Below, piece after piece: positions 1-6,001 of a stretch of 6,034 nucleotides of DNA (position 1 is its first letter; every line of letters begins with the position of its first letter). A program made the position numbers and the translations under genes. The notes below the pieces were generated by a model. It was not told where the DNA came from and searched no databases. It worked only from the letters and a program-made list of their open reading frames with translations. This DNA is from Pseudomonadota bacterium (GTDB lineage Bacteria; Pseudomonadota; Alphaproteobacteria; Rhizobiales; Hyphomicrobiaceae), in the NCBI GenBank assembly GCA_023410905.1, contig JAEYPL010000324.1:1-6034 (forward strand), read 5' to 3'.

Positions 1-26
1 GGGCCGCCCATCGGGCGGCCCTTTCT
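1..26 (+). terminator. Rho-independent terminator of an upstream gene
   Basis: A perfect 9-bp stem, GGGCCGCCC (1-9) with GGGCGGCCC (13-21), closes a three-base loop ATC and is followed by TTTCT (22-26). This is the standard intrinsic terminator form, reading on the + strand. The gene it ends lies outside the window. The stem may extend further upstream, which cannot be seen here. The T tract is short, so termination strength is uncertain. It separates the nuo genes from whatever precedes them and implies that nuoA has its own promoter downstream of this hairpin. Confidence 0.8.
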
Positions 27-224
27 CACGCTGGATCACGCGAAATACTGAGCGTTTGGGCACGCACAGCGCAAATGCACGGCGGCCTCCTGCCGCTTGC
101 TCGCCTCGACCCTTGCGCCGCTCGTCGGCCTAGGCTAACACCCCAGAAGGTAAGGGCTTGATGAGCGCGATTCCGCTCGTCGCCCTACTGAAACATGGCC
201 GAGCCAGCCGCCCGGGACTGACCG
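27..224 (+). other. Leader region upstream of nuoA, no clear gene
   Basis: This stretch between the terminator and nuoA should contain the nuo promoter, but no convincing -35/-10 pair was found by eye. It holds a 23-codon open frame at 161-232 (MSAIPLV...LTDA), preceded by AGAAGG at 145-150, whose stop TGA overlaps the nuoA start by eight bases. An eight-codon in-frame mini-ORF (195-221) also ends three bases before nuoA. Both could be chance. Nothing else recognisable was seen. Confidence 0.5.
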
Positions 225-764
225 ATGCCTGAACTGCTGATGGACTATCTGCCGATCGCCGTGTTCATCGGCGTGGCGCTCGTGATTGGCCTGGCGCTGA
301 TGATCGCGCCGTTCCTGGTTGCCGTGCGCAATCCCGATCCTGAGAAGGTTTCGGCCTACGAGTGCGGCTTCAATGCCTTCGATGACGCGCACATGAAATT
401 CGACGTGCGCTTCTATCTCGTCGCGATCCTCTTCATCATCTTCGACCTCGAAGTGGCCTTCCTCTTTCCCTGGGCTGTCGCCTTCAAGGAAATTGGCGCC
501 TTCGGTTTCTGGTCGATGATGGTGTTCCTCGGCGTGCTCACGATCGGCTTCATCTACGAGTGGCGCAAAGGAGCGCTGGAATGGGATAGATCACGCCGCC
601 AGTTCCGGTCTTCGACAAGCCGCGCGAGGGCGCGGGTGGCCTCATTAAGCCTGGCGACCGCGGCTTCACCGAGCTGTCCAACGCGCTTGCGGACAAGGGC
701 TTCCTCGTCACCACCACGGATGACCTCATCAACTGGGCGCGCACCGGCTCGCTCATGTGGATGA
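225..764 (+). CDS. nuoA: NADH-quinone oxidoreductase subunit A, stop codon lost
   Basis: NuoA is a small membrane subunit of complex I (H+-translocating NADH:quinone oxidoreductase) in the inner membrane, next to the quinone-binding region. Three hydrophobic helices lie at about residues 8-33, 63-87 and 91-112. The family hallmark YECGF (residues 45-49) with conserved Cys47 sits in the loop after helix 1, and FDLEVAFLFPWA follows in helix 2. The protein matches NuoA through GALEWD at residues 116-121, which is the usual length and end of the family. The frame then runs on for 58 residues of Arg/Ser-rich sequence that is nuoB read out of frame, because AGA stands at 588-590 where TGA is expected. 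The natural product probably ends at 587 (121 residues). Start ATG 225 has a partial GGGA ribosome site at 214-217; Met6 (240) is a possible alternative. Identity is certain; the extended C terminus is probably not genuine. Confidence 0.93.
   Translation: MPELLMDYLPIAVFIGVALVIGLALMIAPFLVAVRNPDPEKVSAYECGFNAFDDAHMKFDVRFYLVAILFIIFDLEVAFLFPWAVAFKEIGAFGFWSMMVFLGVLTIGFIYEWRKGALEWDRSRRQFRSSTSRARARVASLSLATAASPSCPTRLRTRASSSPPRMTSSTGRAPARSCG
567..573 (+). promoter_or_regulatory. Ribosome binding site that fixes the nuoB start
   Basis: AAAGGAG at 567-573 lies inside the end of nuoA, seven bases before ATG at 581. It is the best Shine-Dalgarno match around the nuo genes. It marks 581 as the intended nuoB start even though a TAG stop follows at codon 3. 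Confidence 0.75.
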
Positions 765-1147
765 CGTTCGGCCTCGCCTGCTGCGCCGTCGAGATGATGC
801 AGGCTTCCATGCCGCGCTACGACGTCGAGCGCTTCGGCTTTGCGCCGCGCGCGTCGCCCCGGCAGTCCGATGTGATGATCGTTGCGGGCACGCTCACGAA
901 CAAGATGGCGCCGGCCTTGCGCAAGGTCTACGACCAGATGCCCGAGCCGCGTTATGTGATCTCCATGGGATCGTGCGCCAACGGCGGTGGGTATTACCAT
1001 TACAGCTACGCCGTCGTGCGCGGCTGCGATCGTGTCGTGCCGGTAGATATTTACGTGCCGGGTTGCCCGCCGACGGCAGAGGCGCTGGTCTACGGCATTC
1101 TGCTGCTGCAGAAGAAGATCCGGCGCACCGGAACCATCGAGCGGTAG
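581..1147 (+). CDS. nuoB: NADH-quinone oxidoreductase subunit B, TAG at codon 3
   Basis: NuoB is the peripheral-arm subunit of complex I that holds iron-sulfur cluster N2 and passes electrons to quinone. Counting from ATG 581, the four cluster-ligand cysteines are all present: Cys67-Cys68 (GLACCAVEMM), Cys132 (MGSCANGGG) and Cys162 (VPGCPPTAEAL). The frame would give 188 residues, normal for the family, ending KKIRRTGTIER. The N-terminal segment (ITPPVPVFDKP... to DDLINWARTGSL) is clearly NuoB-like and in frame, but codon 3 (587-589) is TAG. As read, translation from 581 stops after two codons. The next in-frame ATG is at 755; starting there would drop 58 residues, including the conserved DLINWARTGS segment, but keep all cysteines. 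No GTG or TTG start occurs between. The start at 581 has a strong ribosome site and should overlap nuoA by ten bases. Base 588 is the suspected error or mutation. Confidence 0.92.
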
Positions 1148-1153
1148 AGATCC

Positions 1154-1813
1154 ATGCAGACGACCAGCGACAGCCTCGAGGATCTCAAGGAGCATATTGC
1201 TGCGGGTCTCGGCGACCGTCTCACCGATGCGAGTATCGCGAATGGCGAGCTGACGCTCGTCGTCCCGCGCGAGCAGATCGTGCCGGTGCTGACGTATCTG
1301 CGGGACAACGGGCGCTGCCAGTTCGAAGTCCTGATCGACCTCTGCGGCGTAGATTATCCCGCGCGCGAGCGGCGCTTCGACGTCGTCTATCACCTGCTTT
1401 CCGTGCGGCAGAACCAGCGCGTTCGCGTGAAGCTCGAGACTGACGAGACCGGGCTCGTGCCCAGCGTCGTCGGCGTGTTTCCAGCCGCCAACTGGTACGA
1501 GCGCGAGGCCTACGACATGTACGGTATGCCCTTCTCTGGGCATCCGGATCTGCGGCGCCTGCTCACCGATTACGGTTTCGAAGGCTACCCGCTGCGCAAG
1601 GACTTCCCGCTGACGGGTTATGTCGAGGTGCGCTACGACGATGAGCTGAAGCGCGTCGTCTATGATCGTGTGCGGCTCACGCAGGAGTTCCGCGACTTCG
1701 ACTTCGAGAGCCCGTGGGAAGGCGTGGAGTACGTCCTGCCGGGTGACGAGAAGGCGCCGGCAGCGCCTCCTGCCGCCGCACCGCCGCCCCCACCTCCGCC
1801 AGCGAAGAACTGA
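1154..1813 (+). CDS. nuoC: NADH-quinone oxidoreductase subunit C
   Basis: NuoC is the 30-kDa peripheral-arm subunit of complex I that contacts NuoD and NuoB near the quinone site. The 219-residue frame carries the family signature: WYEREAYDMYGM at 114-125, then HPDLRRLLTDYGFEGYPLRKD at about 130-150. The end of the conserved domain is FESPWEGVEYVLPGDEK (184-200). It is separate from nuoD, as in alphaproteobacteria; in Escherichia coli the two are fused. The last 19 residues are a low-complexity tail of Ala and Pro, with seven consecutive Pro at about 210-216, which is not part of the core fold. The start ATG 1154 is six bases after the nuoB stop, so translation is likely coupled; only a weak purine-rich site (GGTAGAGA) precedes it. 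No nuoD follows; a convergent gene does. Confidence 0.95.
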   Translation: MQTTSDSLEDLKEHIAAGLGDRLTDASIANGELTLVVPREQIVPVLTYLRDNGRCQFEVLIDLCGVDYPARERRFDVVYHLLSVRQNQRVRVKLETDETGLVPSVVGVFPAANWYEREAYDMYGMPFSGHPDLRRLLTDYGFEGYPLRKDFPLTGYVEVRYDDELKRVVYDRVRLTQEFRDFDFESPWEGVEYVLPGDEKAPAAPPAAAPPPPPPPAKN

Positions 1814-1823
1814 TCGGCCTCGC

Positions 1824-1844
1824 CGCGCGCCTTAGTTGCGCGCG
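1824..1844. terminator. Possible shared hairpin between nuoC and GMC gene
   Basis: A 7-bp perfect stem, CGCGCGC (1824-1830) with GCGCGCG (1838-1844), encloses a seven-base loop that contains the stop codon of the minus-strand gene (1832-1834). It sits at the convergent 18-base junction, where a bidirectional terminator would be expected. There is no T tract on either side, so it is at most a weak or factor-dependent terminator. GC repeats of this kind can arise by chance in GC-rich DNA. Confidence 0.35.
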
Positions 1845-3448
1845 TCGACCTTGATCATGTCCGCGGCTTTCTCCGCGATCATGATCGTCGGTGCATTGGT
1901 ATTGCCCGAAATCAGGTTCGGCATGATCGAAGCATCGATCACGCGAAGCCCGCCAATGCCGTGCACGCGCAGCCGCGCATCGACGACCGCCGCGGGATCG
2001 TTCCCCATCTTGCAGGTGCCGCACGGGTGAAAGACCGTGGTGCCGCGCTCCATGGCGAACTGCATAAAGTCCTCGTCGCTCACGCATTCCGGCCCGGGGA
2101 AGACCTCGCGCCGCACGAGCGGTTTGAAGGATGCCTGCTCGGAGATGCGCCGCGCGAGCTTCAATCCCGCAAGCGTAATGCGCCGGTCGCTCTCAGCCGC
2201 GAGATAGTTGGCGACGATGGCGGGTTTCTCCTTGGGATCGGCTGAAACAATGTGCTGATGGCCTCGGCTGTCGGGCCTGAGCACGCAGATCGTCGAGGAC
2301 ACGCCGGCAAACTTGTGCAGGCCCTTGCCGGGAGCGTCGGCCGAGAAGGGGATGAAGTGGAACTGGATGTCCGGCTCTTCGAGGTCCGGTGATGACTTGG
2401 CGAAGACACCGGCCGGCGCCGCGCCATTCGCGAGAATGCCACGGCGGTTGAACGCATACTCGAGGCCGGTCTTCAGCTGCAGCAGCGGGCTGTGCCATAC
2501 CGCGTTGAGGCTGTAGGGGAGCGTCACTTCGTAGACAGAACGGACCTGATAGTGATCCTGCAGGTTCTCGCCGACGCCCTTGAGCTCGTGGCGCACGGGG
2601 ATGCCGACTTTCTTGAGCACATCGCCCTGTCCGATGCCCGACAGCTCCAGAATCTGCGGACTGCCGATGGCACCGGCCGCGAGCAGCACTTCGCGACGCG
2701 CCTTGATGAAGCGCTTTTCACCGCCGACGGAGAAATGCACTCCCGAGGCGCGCTTCTCGTCGAGCGCGATGCCCTCGACTTCGGCGTGCGTGATCACGCG
2801 CAGGTTGGCGCGGTTGGCCGCATCGCGCAGATACGTGACCGCCGTCGAACCACGCCGGCCGTCGCGGATCGTGTACTGGTAGAAGCCCGCGCCTTCCTGG
2901 GACTTGCCGTTGAAATCGTCTGTCGGCGGAATGCCGGCCTCGACGGAAGCCTCCACGAAAGCCGAGCAGAGCGGGTTGTCCATGCGTCGGTCGGTGACCG
3001 AGAGCGGACCGCCTGCGCCGTGCAGTTCGTCCGCGCCGCGCTCCTGGTTCTCGGCGCGCTTGAAGTAGGGCAGCACGTCTTCATACGACCAGCCGACGTT
3101 GCCGAGCTGGCGCCACACGTCGTAGTCGCGCGCCTGTCCGCGCACATACAGAAGGCCGTTGATGGCACTCGATCCGCCGAGCACGCGACCGCGCGGCCAG
3201 GGCACATAACGCCCGCCGAGATGCGGCTCGGGACCTGCTGCGTACTGCCAGGTGATGTCGGGATTGTACATCGTGCGGAAGTAGCCGCCCGGGATGTGGA
3301 TCCACGGATTGGTGTCGCGGCCGCCGGCCTCCAGCAGCGCGACCGTCACGCCCGCCTGCTCACTCAACCTGTTTGCGAGCACGCAACCCGCCGAGCCGGC
3401 CCCCACGATGACGTAGTCGTAGCTGCCCTCGTCCTTCCCAACCGGCAT
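1832..3448 (-). CDS. GMC-family FAD-dependent oxidoreductase (choline/alcohol dehydrogenase-like)
   Basis: A 538-residue member of the glucose-methanol-choline family, which oxidises alcohols with FAD; dehydrogenase members such as BetA and AlkJ pass electrons to the respiratory quinones. The FAD-binding dinucleotide fold is at the N terminus: YDYVIVGAGSAGCVLANRL (10-28), with Glu40 (LLEAGG) expected to hold the FAD ribose. GMC signature 1 is at 85-104 (PRGRVLGGSSAING onward) and signature 2 at 259-273 (GAIGSPQILELSGIG). The C-terminal active site has His474 in FHPCGTCKMG and Asn518 in SGNTNAPT, the expected His/Asn pair. Length is normal and nothing is broken. There is no signal peptide or membrane helix. 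The start is supported by GGGGAGG, four bases before ATG (3453-3459 on the + strand). Substrate cannot be read from sequence: choline, a medium-chain alcohol or a polyether alcohol are all possible, and no betaine pathway gene (betB, betI) is adjacent. Confidence 0.93.
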   Translation of the reverse strand: MPVGKDEGSYDYVIVGAGSAGCVLANRLSEQAGVTVALLEAGGRDTNPWIHIPGGYFRTMYNPDITWQYAAGPEPHLGGRYVPWPRGRVLGGSSAINGLLYVRGQARDYDVWRQLGNVGWSYEDVLPYFKRAENQERGADELHGAGGPLSVTDRRMDNPLCSAFVEASVEAGIPPTDDFNGKSQEGAGFYQYTIRDGRRGSTAVTYLRDAANRANLRVITHAEVEGIALDEKRASGVHFSVGGEKRFIKARREVLLAAGAIGSPQILELSGIGQGDVLKKVGIPVRHELKGVGENLQDHYQVRSVYEVTLPYSLNAVWHSPLLQLKTGLEYAFNRRGILANGAAPAGVFAKSSPDLEEPDIQFHFIPFSADAPGKGLHKFAGVSSTICVLRPDSRGHQHIVSADPKEKPAIVANYLAAESDRRITLAGLKLARRISEQASFKPLVRREVFPGPECVSDEDFMQFAMERGTTVFHPCGTCKMGNDPAAVVDARLRVHGIGGLRVIDASIMPNLISGNTNAPTIMIAEKAADMIKVDARN

Positions 3449-3595
3449 TCTGCCTCCCCATAGCTCACTTGGTCGGCGCCGCTGGCGGGCGCCGTCGTCG
3501 GGGAATGTACACTGAATGCCGGAAAGATCGACTCTTCAGGAGCGGGCGTGACTGGTCCGCGTCATCGGTGCATTTACCGAGCTGGATCCGTCCCT

Positions 3596-3614
3596 CATAG
3601 GGTCAAACCCTATG
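3596..3614. promoter_or_regulatory. Perfect 8-bp-arm palindrome, candidate operator
   Basis: CATAGGGT (3596-3603), CAA, ACCCTATG (3607-3614): both arms match exactly across a three-base centre. It lies in the middle of the divergent intergenic region, with no T tract after it, so a binding site for a dimeric regulator is more likely than a terminator. The regulator is unknown, and no regulator gene lies in the window. Confidence 0.45.
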
Positions 3615-3668
3615 GTCTTGTTAAGTGGTCGACGGAACAATCCGCTCTATGGCGTTGTTAAAATAAGT

Positions 3669-3728
3669 ATCGGTTGCCTACGACTGGTTCGCCCGGACCA
3701 GCAGGGAACCGATGCACGTAGGTAAACC
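3669..3728 (+). repeat. Nested inverted repeats with two alternative pairings
   Basis: Fold A: ATCGGTT (3669-3675) pairs with AACCGAT (3707-3713), continued by CCT/AGG after a G-G mismatch, and capped by CTGGTTC (3684-3690) with GGACCAG (3695-3701) around the loop GCCC. Fold B: GGTTGCCTACG (3672-3682) pairs with CGTAGGTAAACC (3717-3728) over 11 pairs with one G-U pair and one bulged A, enclosing the same inner hairpin. The two folds share the left strand and exclude each other. Whether the region is transcribed is not known; if it is, on the + strand, it would be in the patatin leader. It fits no riboswitch or recombination site that I recognise. Confidence 0.45.
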
Positions 3729-3877
3729 TTAATACGACCCGCCTATACTTACCCTCTGGAATAGGAAACGGCCCATGTCGAGGGGGAATTAATCATCCCC
3801 GGCACGAGGCTTGCACAGCCAGAGCCTGAGTAGAGGCTCGGGGGTATCCGCTCCGGCGGCTGCCTGGGGAGTCGAGT

Positions 3878-4837
3878 ATGGCACGCGGTAAGGTTGGTAT
3901 TGCACTAGGCGGTGGTGCCGCGCGGGGCTGGGCCCACATTGGGGTGCTCCGGGCACTCGCCCAGGTCGGCGTGGTGCCGGACATTATCGCCGGCACGTCG
4001 ATCGGTGCTGTCGTGGGGGGCTGCTTTGCGGCCGGTCGCCTCGATGAGCTCGAAGGCTTCGCCCGCGATCTCACCAAGCGCAAGATCTTCGGATATCTTG
4101 ATTTCAACCTCTCCGGGTCCGGTCTGATCACGGGACAACGCGTCGTCGAGCGTCTCGAGGGGCATCTCCAGAATCTCCAGATCGAGAATATGGAGTCCCG
4201 CTTTGCGGCGGTGGCCACCGAGTTCGGCACCGGCCAGGAGACCTGGATCACGCGCGGGCCGCTCGTCGAGGCCATGCGGGCCTCCTATGCGCTGCCCGGC
4301 ATCTTCAAGCCGGTTCGTATCAACAACCGCTGGCTCATGGATGGTGCGCTCTGCAACCCAGTGCCTGCATCGGTCTGCCGGGCTTTGGGCGCGCGCTACG
4401 TCATCGCGGTCAATCTCAACTCGGACGCCTGCGGGCGCGGCAATCAGTTTCCCGAACTCGATGGGGGTCTGATGGAGCCGACACCGCCTCCGCCGCCCGA
4501 GCCGCCTCAGGCCCGCACGCTCGCCAATGGTTTTGGTGCGCGCAACCTCATCAAACGCCAGCTCTTTGGTGGCGGCGACAGCAGCCCGGGCATCTCCAGT
4601 GTCATGGTCGACGCCTTCAACATCGTTCAGGACCGGATCGCGCGTTCCCGCCTCGCGGGCGACCCGCCCGACGCGATCATCAATCCGCGCCTCGCCGGCA
4701 TCGGGCTCTTCGATTTCCACGCAGCAGATGCTCTCATCTCGCGCGGCATGGCTGCCGCTCAACGCGAAGCCGAGGACATCCGCCGCGAGATCGCCGCCCG
4801 CGAAGCGGCAACGCAGCGCCATCTCGCTCTGGCCTGA
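3878..4837 (+). CDS. Patatin-like phospholipase, RssA-type
   Basis: A 319-residue patatin-family serine hydrolase, expected to cleave acyl ester bonds of phospholipids or other lipids. The catalytic Ser-Asp dyad is intact: the oxyanion-hole loop GGGAARG at 11-17, the nucleophile Ser41 in GTSIG (39-43), and Asp155 in DGA (155-157). The SYALPGIFKPV segment before it is typical of the bacterial RssA/YchK branch, whose members are about 300 residues. There is no signal peptide, so a cytosolic or membrane-associated enzyme is likely. A proline-rich linker (about 200-211, MEPTPPPPPEPPQ) interrupts the C-terminal half, and the last 30 residues are charged and Ala-rich, probably helical. Start ATG 3878 has GGGGAG six bases upstream (3866-3871). 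The gene is preceded by a long structured region and followed after 124 bases by a transporter on the same strand. The name rssA is not assigned because the E. coli partner rssB is not adjacent. Confidence 0.92.
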   Translation: MARGKVGIALGGGAARGWAHIGVLRALAQVGVVPDIIAGTSIGAVVGGCFAAGRLDELEGFARDLTKRKIFGYLDFNLSGSGLITGQRVVERLEGHLQNLQIENMESRFAAVATEFGTGQETWITRGPLVEAMRASYALPGIFKPVRINNRWLMDGALCNPVPASVCRALGARYVIAVNLNSDACGRGNQFPELDGGLMEPTPPPPPEPPQARTLANGFGARNLIKRQLFGGGDSSPGISSVMVDAFNIVQDRIARSRLAGDPPDAIINPRLAGIGLFDFHAADALISRGMAAAQREAEDIRREIAAREAATQRHLALA

Positions 4838-4961
4838 TCAAGAAGCCGCCTCGTGACGTGTGCGAATGGCGCTGGATTGCTGGCGCCGGTCGTGATCTTG
4901 TGCGCCTCCCCGAACAATAAGGTCCAGCATCCAAGCGGGCCGACACGCGGGCGGAAGCGCG

Positions 4962-5909
4962 ATGCAGGATGGAAATACAGACGCGGAGGCTACGCGCCGT
5001 GCCGCTATCGCCGTAGCCAACGATCGCCTCGACGTATTCGCGATCAGCATTCTGACCCTGCTGTGCGTATTCCTCGGCATCGGCCAGGTGGCGATGAAAG
5101 TCGCCAACGCGGGCATTTCGCCGATCTTGCAGGGCGGTCTCCGCTCGCTGCTCGCTGCCGGTCTCGTCGGCCTCCTCTGCGCCGTGCGCGGCATCTCGCT
5201 TCGCGTGAGCCGCGTTGCGCTCGTGCCGATGATCCTCTCGGCAATCTTCTTCACACTCGAGTTCGCCTTTCTCTATCCTGGCCTCGATCGCACGACGGCC
5301 TCGCGTGCCGTCATCTTCCTCTATACATCGCCCTTCGTCGTGGCCTTGGGCGCGCATTTTCTCATCCCCGGCGATCGCCTGACGTTCTCCAAAACCGCGG
5401 GCCTCCTCGCGGCGCTCGCTGGTATCATGATCGTGCTCGCTGGGCGCGAAACGAAGGGCGTCAGCTCGCTCACGGGGGATCTTCTCTGCCTAGCCGGTGG
5501 CATTTCCTGGGGCTTTCTCACACTCACGGTGCGCGCCACACGTCTTGCCGCAGAGCGTCCCGAGCGCGTGATCTTCATGCAGCTCTTCATCTCCGGCATA
5601 CTGCTCTGGCTGATCTCTCTCGCGTTCGGCGAGCGCGGGATCACCGATCCATCGCCGCTCGTGTTGAGCGCGTTCGGCTATACCGTCGTCTTCGTCGCTT
5701 TCATTACGTTTACGACGAGCCTCTGGCTCATGACGCGTTATCCTGCCTCGCGCGTCATGGCATTTCTGATGATTACGCCCGTATTCGGCGTTGCTGCTGG
5801 TGTGATCCTTCTCGACGAACCTCTGACCGTGCACTTGGGTGTCGGCCTGATCGTTGTGATCATCGGTCTGTGGCTGGTGAACCGTCCTACGACGAAGACA
5901 AGTAAATAA
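4962..5909 (+). CDS. EamA/DMT-family transporter, ten membrane helices
   Basis: A 315-residue inner-membrane protein of the drug/metabolite transporter superfamily, whose members export amino acids, metabolites or drugs. About ten hydrophobic helices are visible (roughly 24-44, 56-74, 86-106, 115-133, 144-161, 172-191, 203-222, 232-255, 263-284, 290-306), forming two EamA repeats of five helices. The motif LLDEPLT at about 283-289, before the last helix, is typical of the second repeat; the matching part of repeat 1 reads LIPGDRLT at 134-141. The first 23 residues are polar and cytoplasmic. Length is normal and the frame is intact. Start ATG 4962 has GGAAG four bases upstream (4953-4957). It may be co-transcribed with the patatin gene, though the 124-base gap leaves room for its own promoter. 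The substrate cannot be predicted. Confidence 0.92.
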   Translation: MQDGNTDAEATRRAAIAVANDRLDVFAISILTLLCVFLGIGQVAMKVANAGISPILQGGLRSLLAAGLVGLLCAVRGISLRVSRVALVPMILSAIFFTLEFAFLYPGLDRTTASRAVIFLYTSPFVVALGAHFLIPGDRLTFSKTAGLLAALAGIMIVLAGRETKGVSSLTGDLLCLAGGISWGFLTLTVRATRLAAERPERVIFMQLFISGILLWLISLAFGERGITDPSPLVLSAFGYTVVFVAFITFTTSLWLMTRYPASRVMAFLMITPVFGVAAGVILLDEPLTVHLGVGLIVVIIGLWLVNRPTTKTSK

Positions 5910-5920
5910 AAGTCGGGGGC

Positions 5921-5979
5921 TCCGGGGGTGTCCCCCGGGCGGGGAGTGGGGCTGCGGCCCCACTCGCGCCTCCGGCGCG
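5921..5979. repeat. Three tandem GC-rich hairpins after the transporter gene
   Basis: Three stem-loops stand almost head to tail: CCGGGGG/CCCCCGG (5922-5928, 5932-5938; loop TGT), GAGTGGGGC/GCCCCACTC (5944-5952, 5957-5965; loop TGCG), and GCGCC/GGCGC (5966-5970, 5974-5978; loop TCC). No T tract follows, so this is not a standard intrinsic terminator. It resembles intergenic REP-type palindromic elements. Whether it is repeated elsewhere in the genome cannot be seen. It may still protect or end the transporter mRNA. Confidence 0.5.
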
Positions 5980-6001
5980 ACGAGGGCCAGCCCTTGCGCT
6001 C

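Larger units (their letters stand above)
3449..3877. promoter_or_regulatory. Divergent intergenic region, rich in inverted repeats
   Basis: These 429 bases separate the start of the GMC gene (leftward) from the patatin gene (rightward) and must hold both promoters. No open frame with a coding look was found. Around 3600-3800 it is less GC-rich than the flanking genes. Visible structures: a stem-loop at 3474-3494 (CGGCGCC/GGCGCCG, loop of seven) in the leader of the GMC gene; a perfect palindrome at 3596-3614; a direct repeat TTGTTAA at 3618-3624 and 3655-3661; nested inverted repeats at 3669-3728; a TATACT -10-like hexamer at 3744-3749 without a good -35; a stem GGGGA/TCCCC at 3783-3800; and a stem GAGCCT/AGGCTC at 3822-3839. 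The patatin ribosome site GGGGAG is at 3866-3871. The long upstream span suggests regulation by protein binding or a structured leader. Confidence 0.6.

Noticed and set aside
60..80. CACGCACAGCGCAAA, similar to the start of the c-di-GMP-I riboswitch core
   Set aside because: The second conserved half (the GACGCAAAGCC-like segment and tetraloop receptor) is missing downstream, so the match is partial and likely chance.
554..1543. 329-residue open frame on the minus strand opposite nuoB and nuoC
   Set aside because: It is antisense to two well-conserved genes, its translation resembles no family I know, and long shadow frames are common in GC-rich DNA.
2492..3463. 323-residue open frame on the plus strand opposite the GMC gene
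   Set aside because: It mirrors the coding frame of an intact GMC oxidoreductase with all motifs present; the translation is rich in Arg, Ala, His and Val with no domain.
3634..3656. GGAAC...CGTT, resembling an EcfG general stress promoter
   Set aside because: The spacer is 14 bases; the known alphaproteobacterial promoters need about 16-17 or more.
3618..3713. Integron attC-like site (GTTAAGT at 3620-3626 with a hairpin downstream)
   Set aside because: No matching RYYYAAC core is present at the other end, and no gene cassette or integrase lies nearby.
3905..4822. 305-residue open frame on the minus strand opposite the patatin gene
   Set aside because: Same shadow effect; the patatin frame has the full catalytic set and a good ribosome site.
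4853..5905. 350-residue plus-strand frame overlapping the transporter gene
   Set aside because: Arg/Ser/His-rich translation without motifs; the overlapping 4962 frame gives ten clean membrane helices and the EamA motif.
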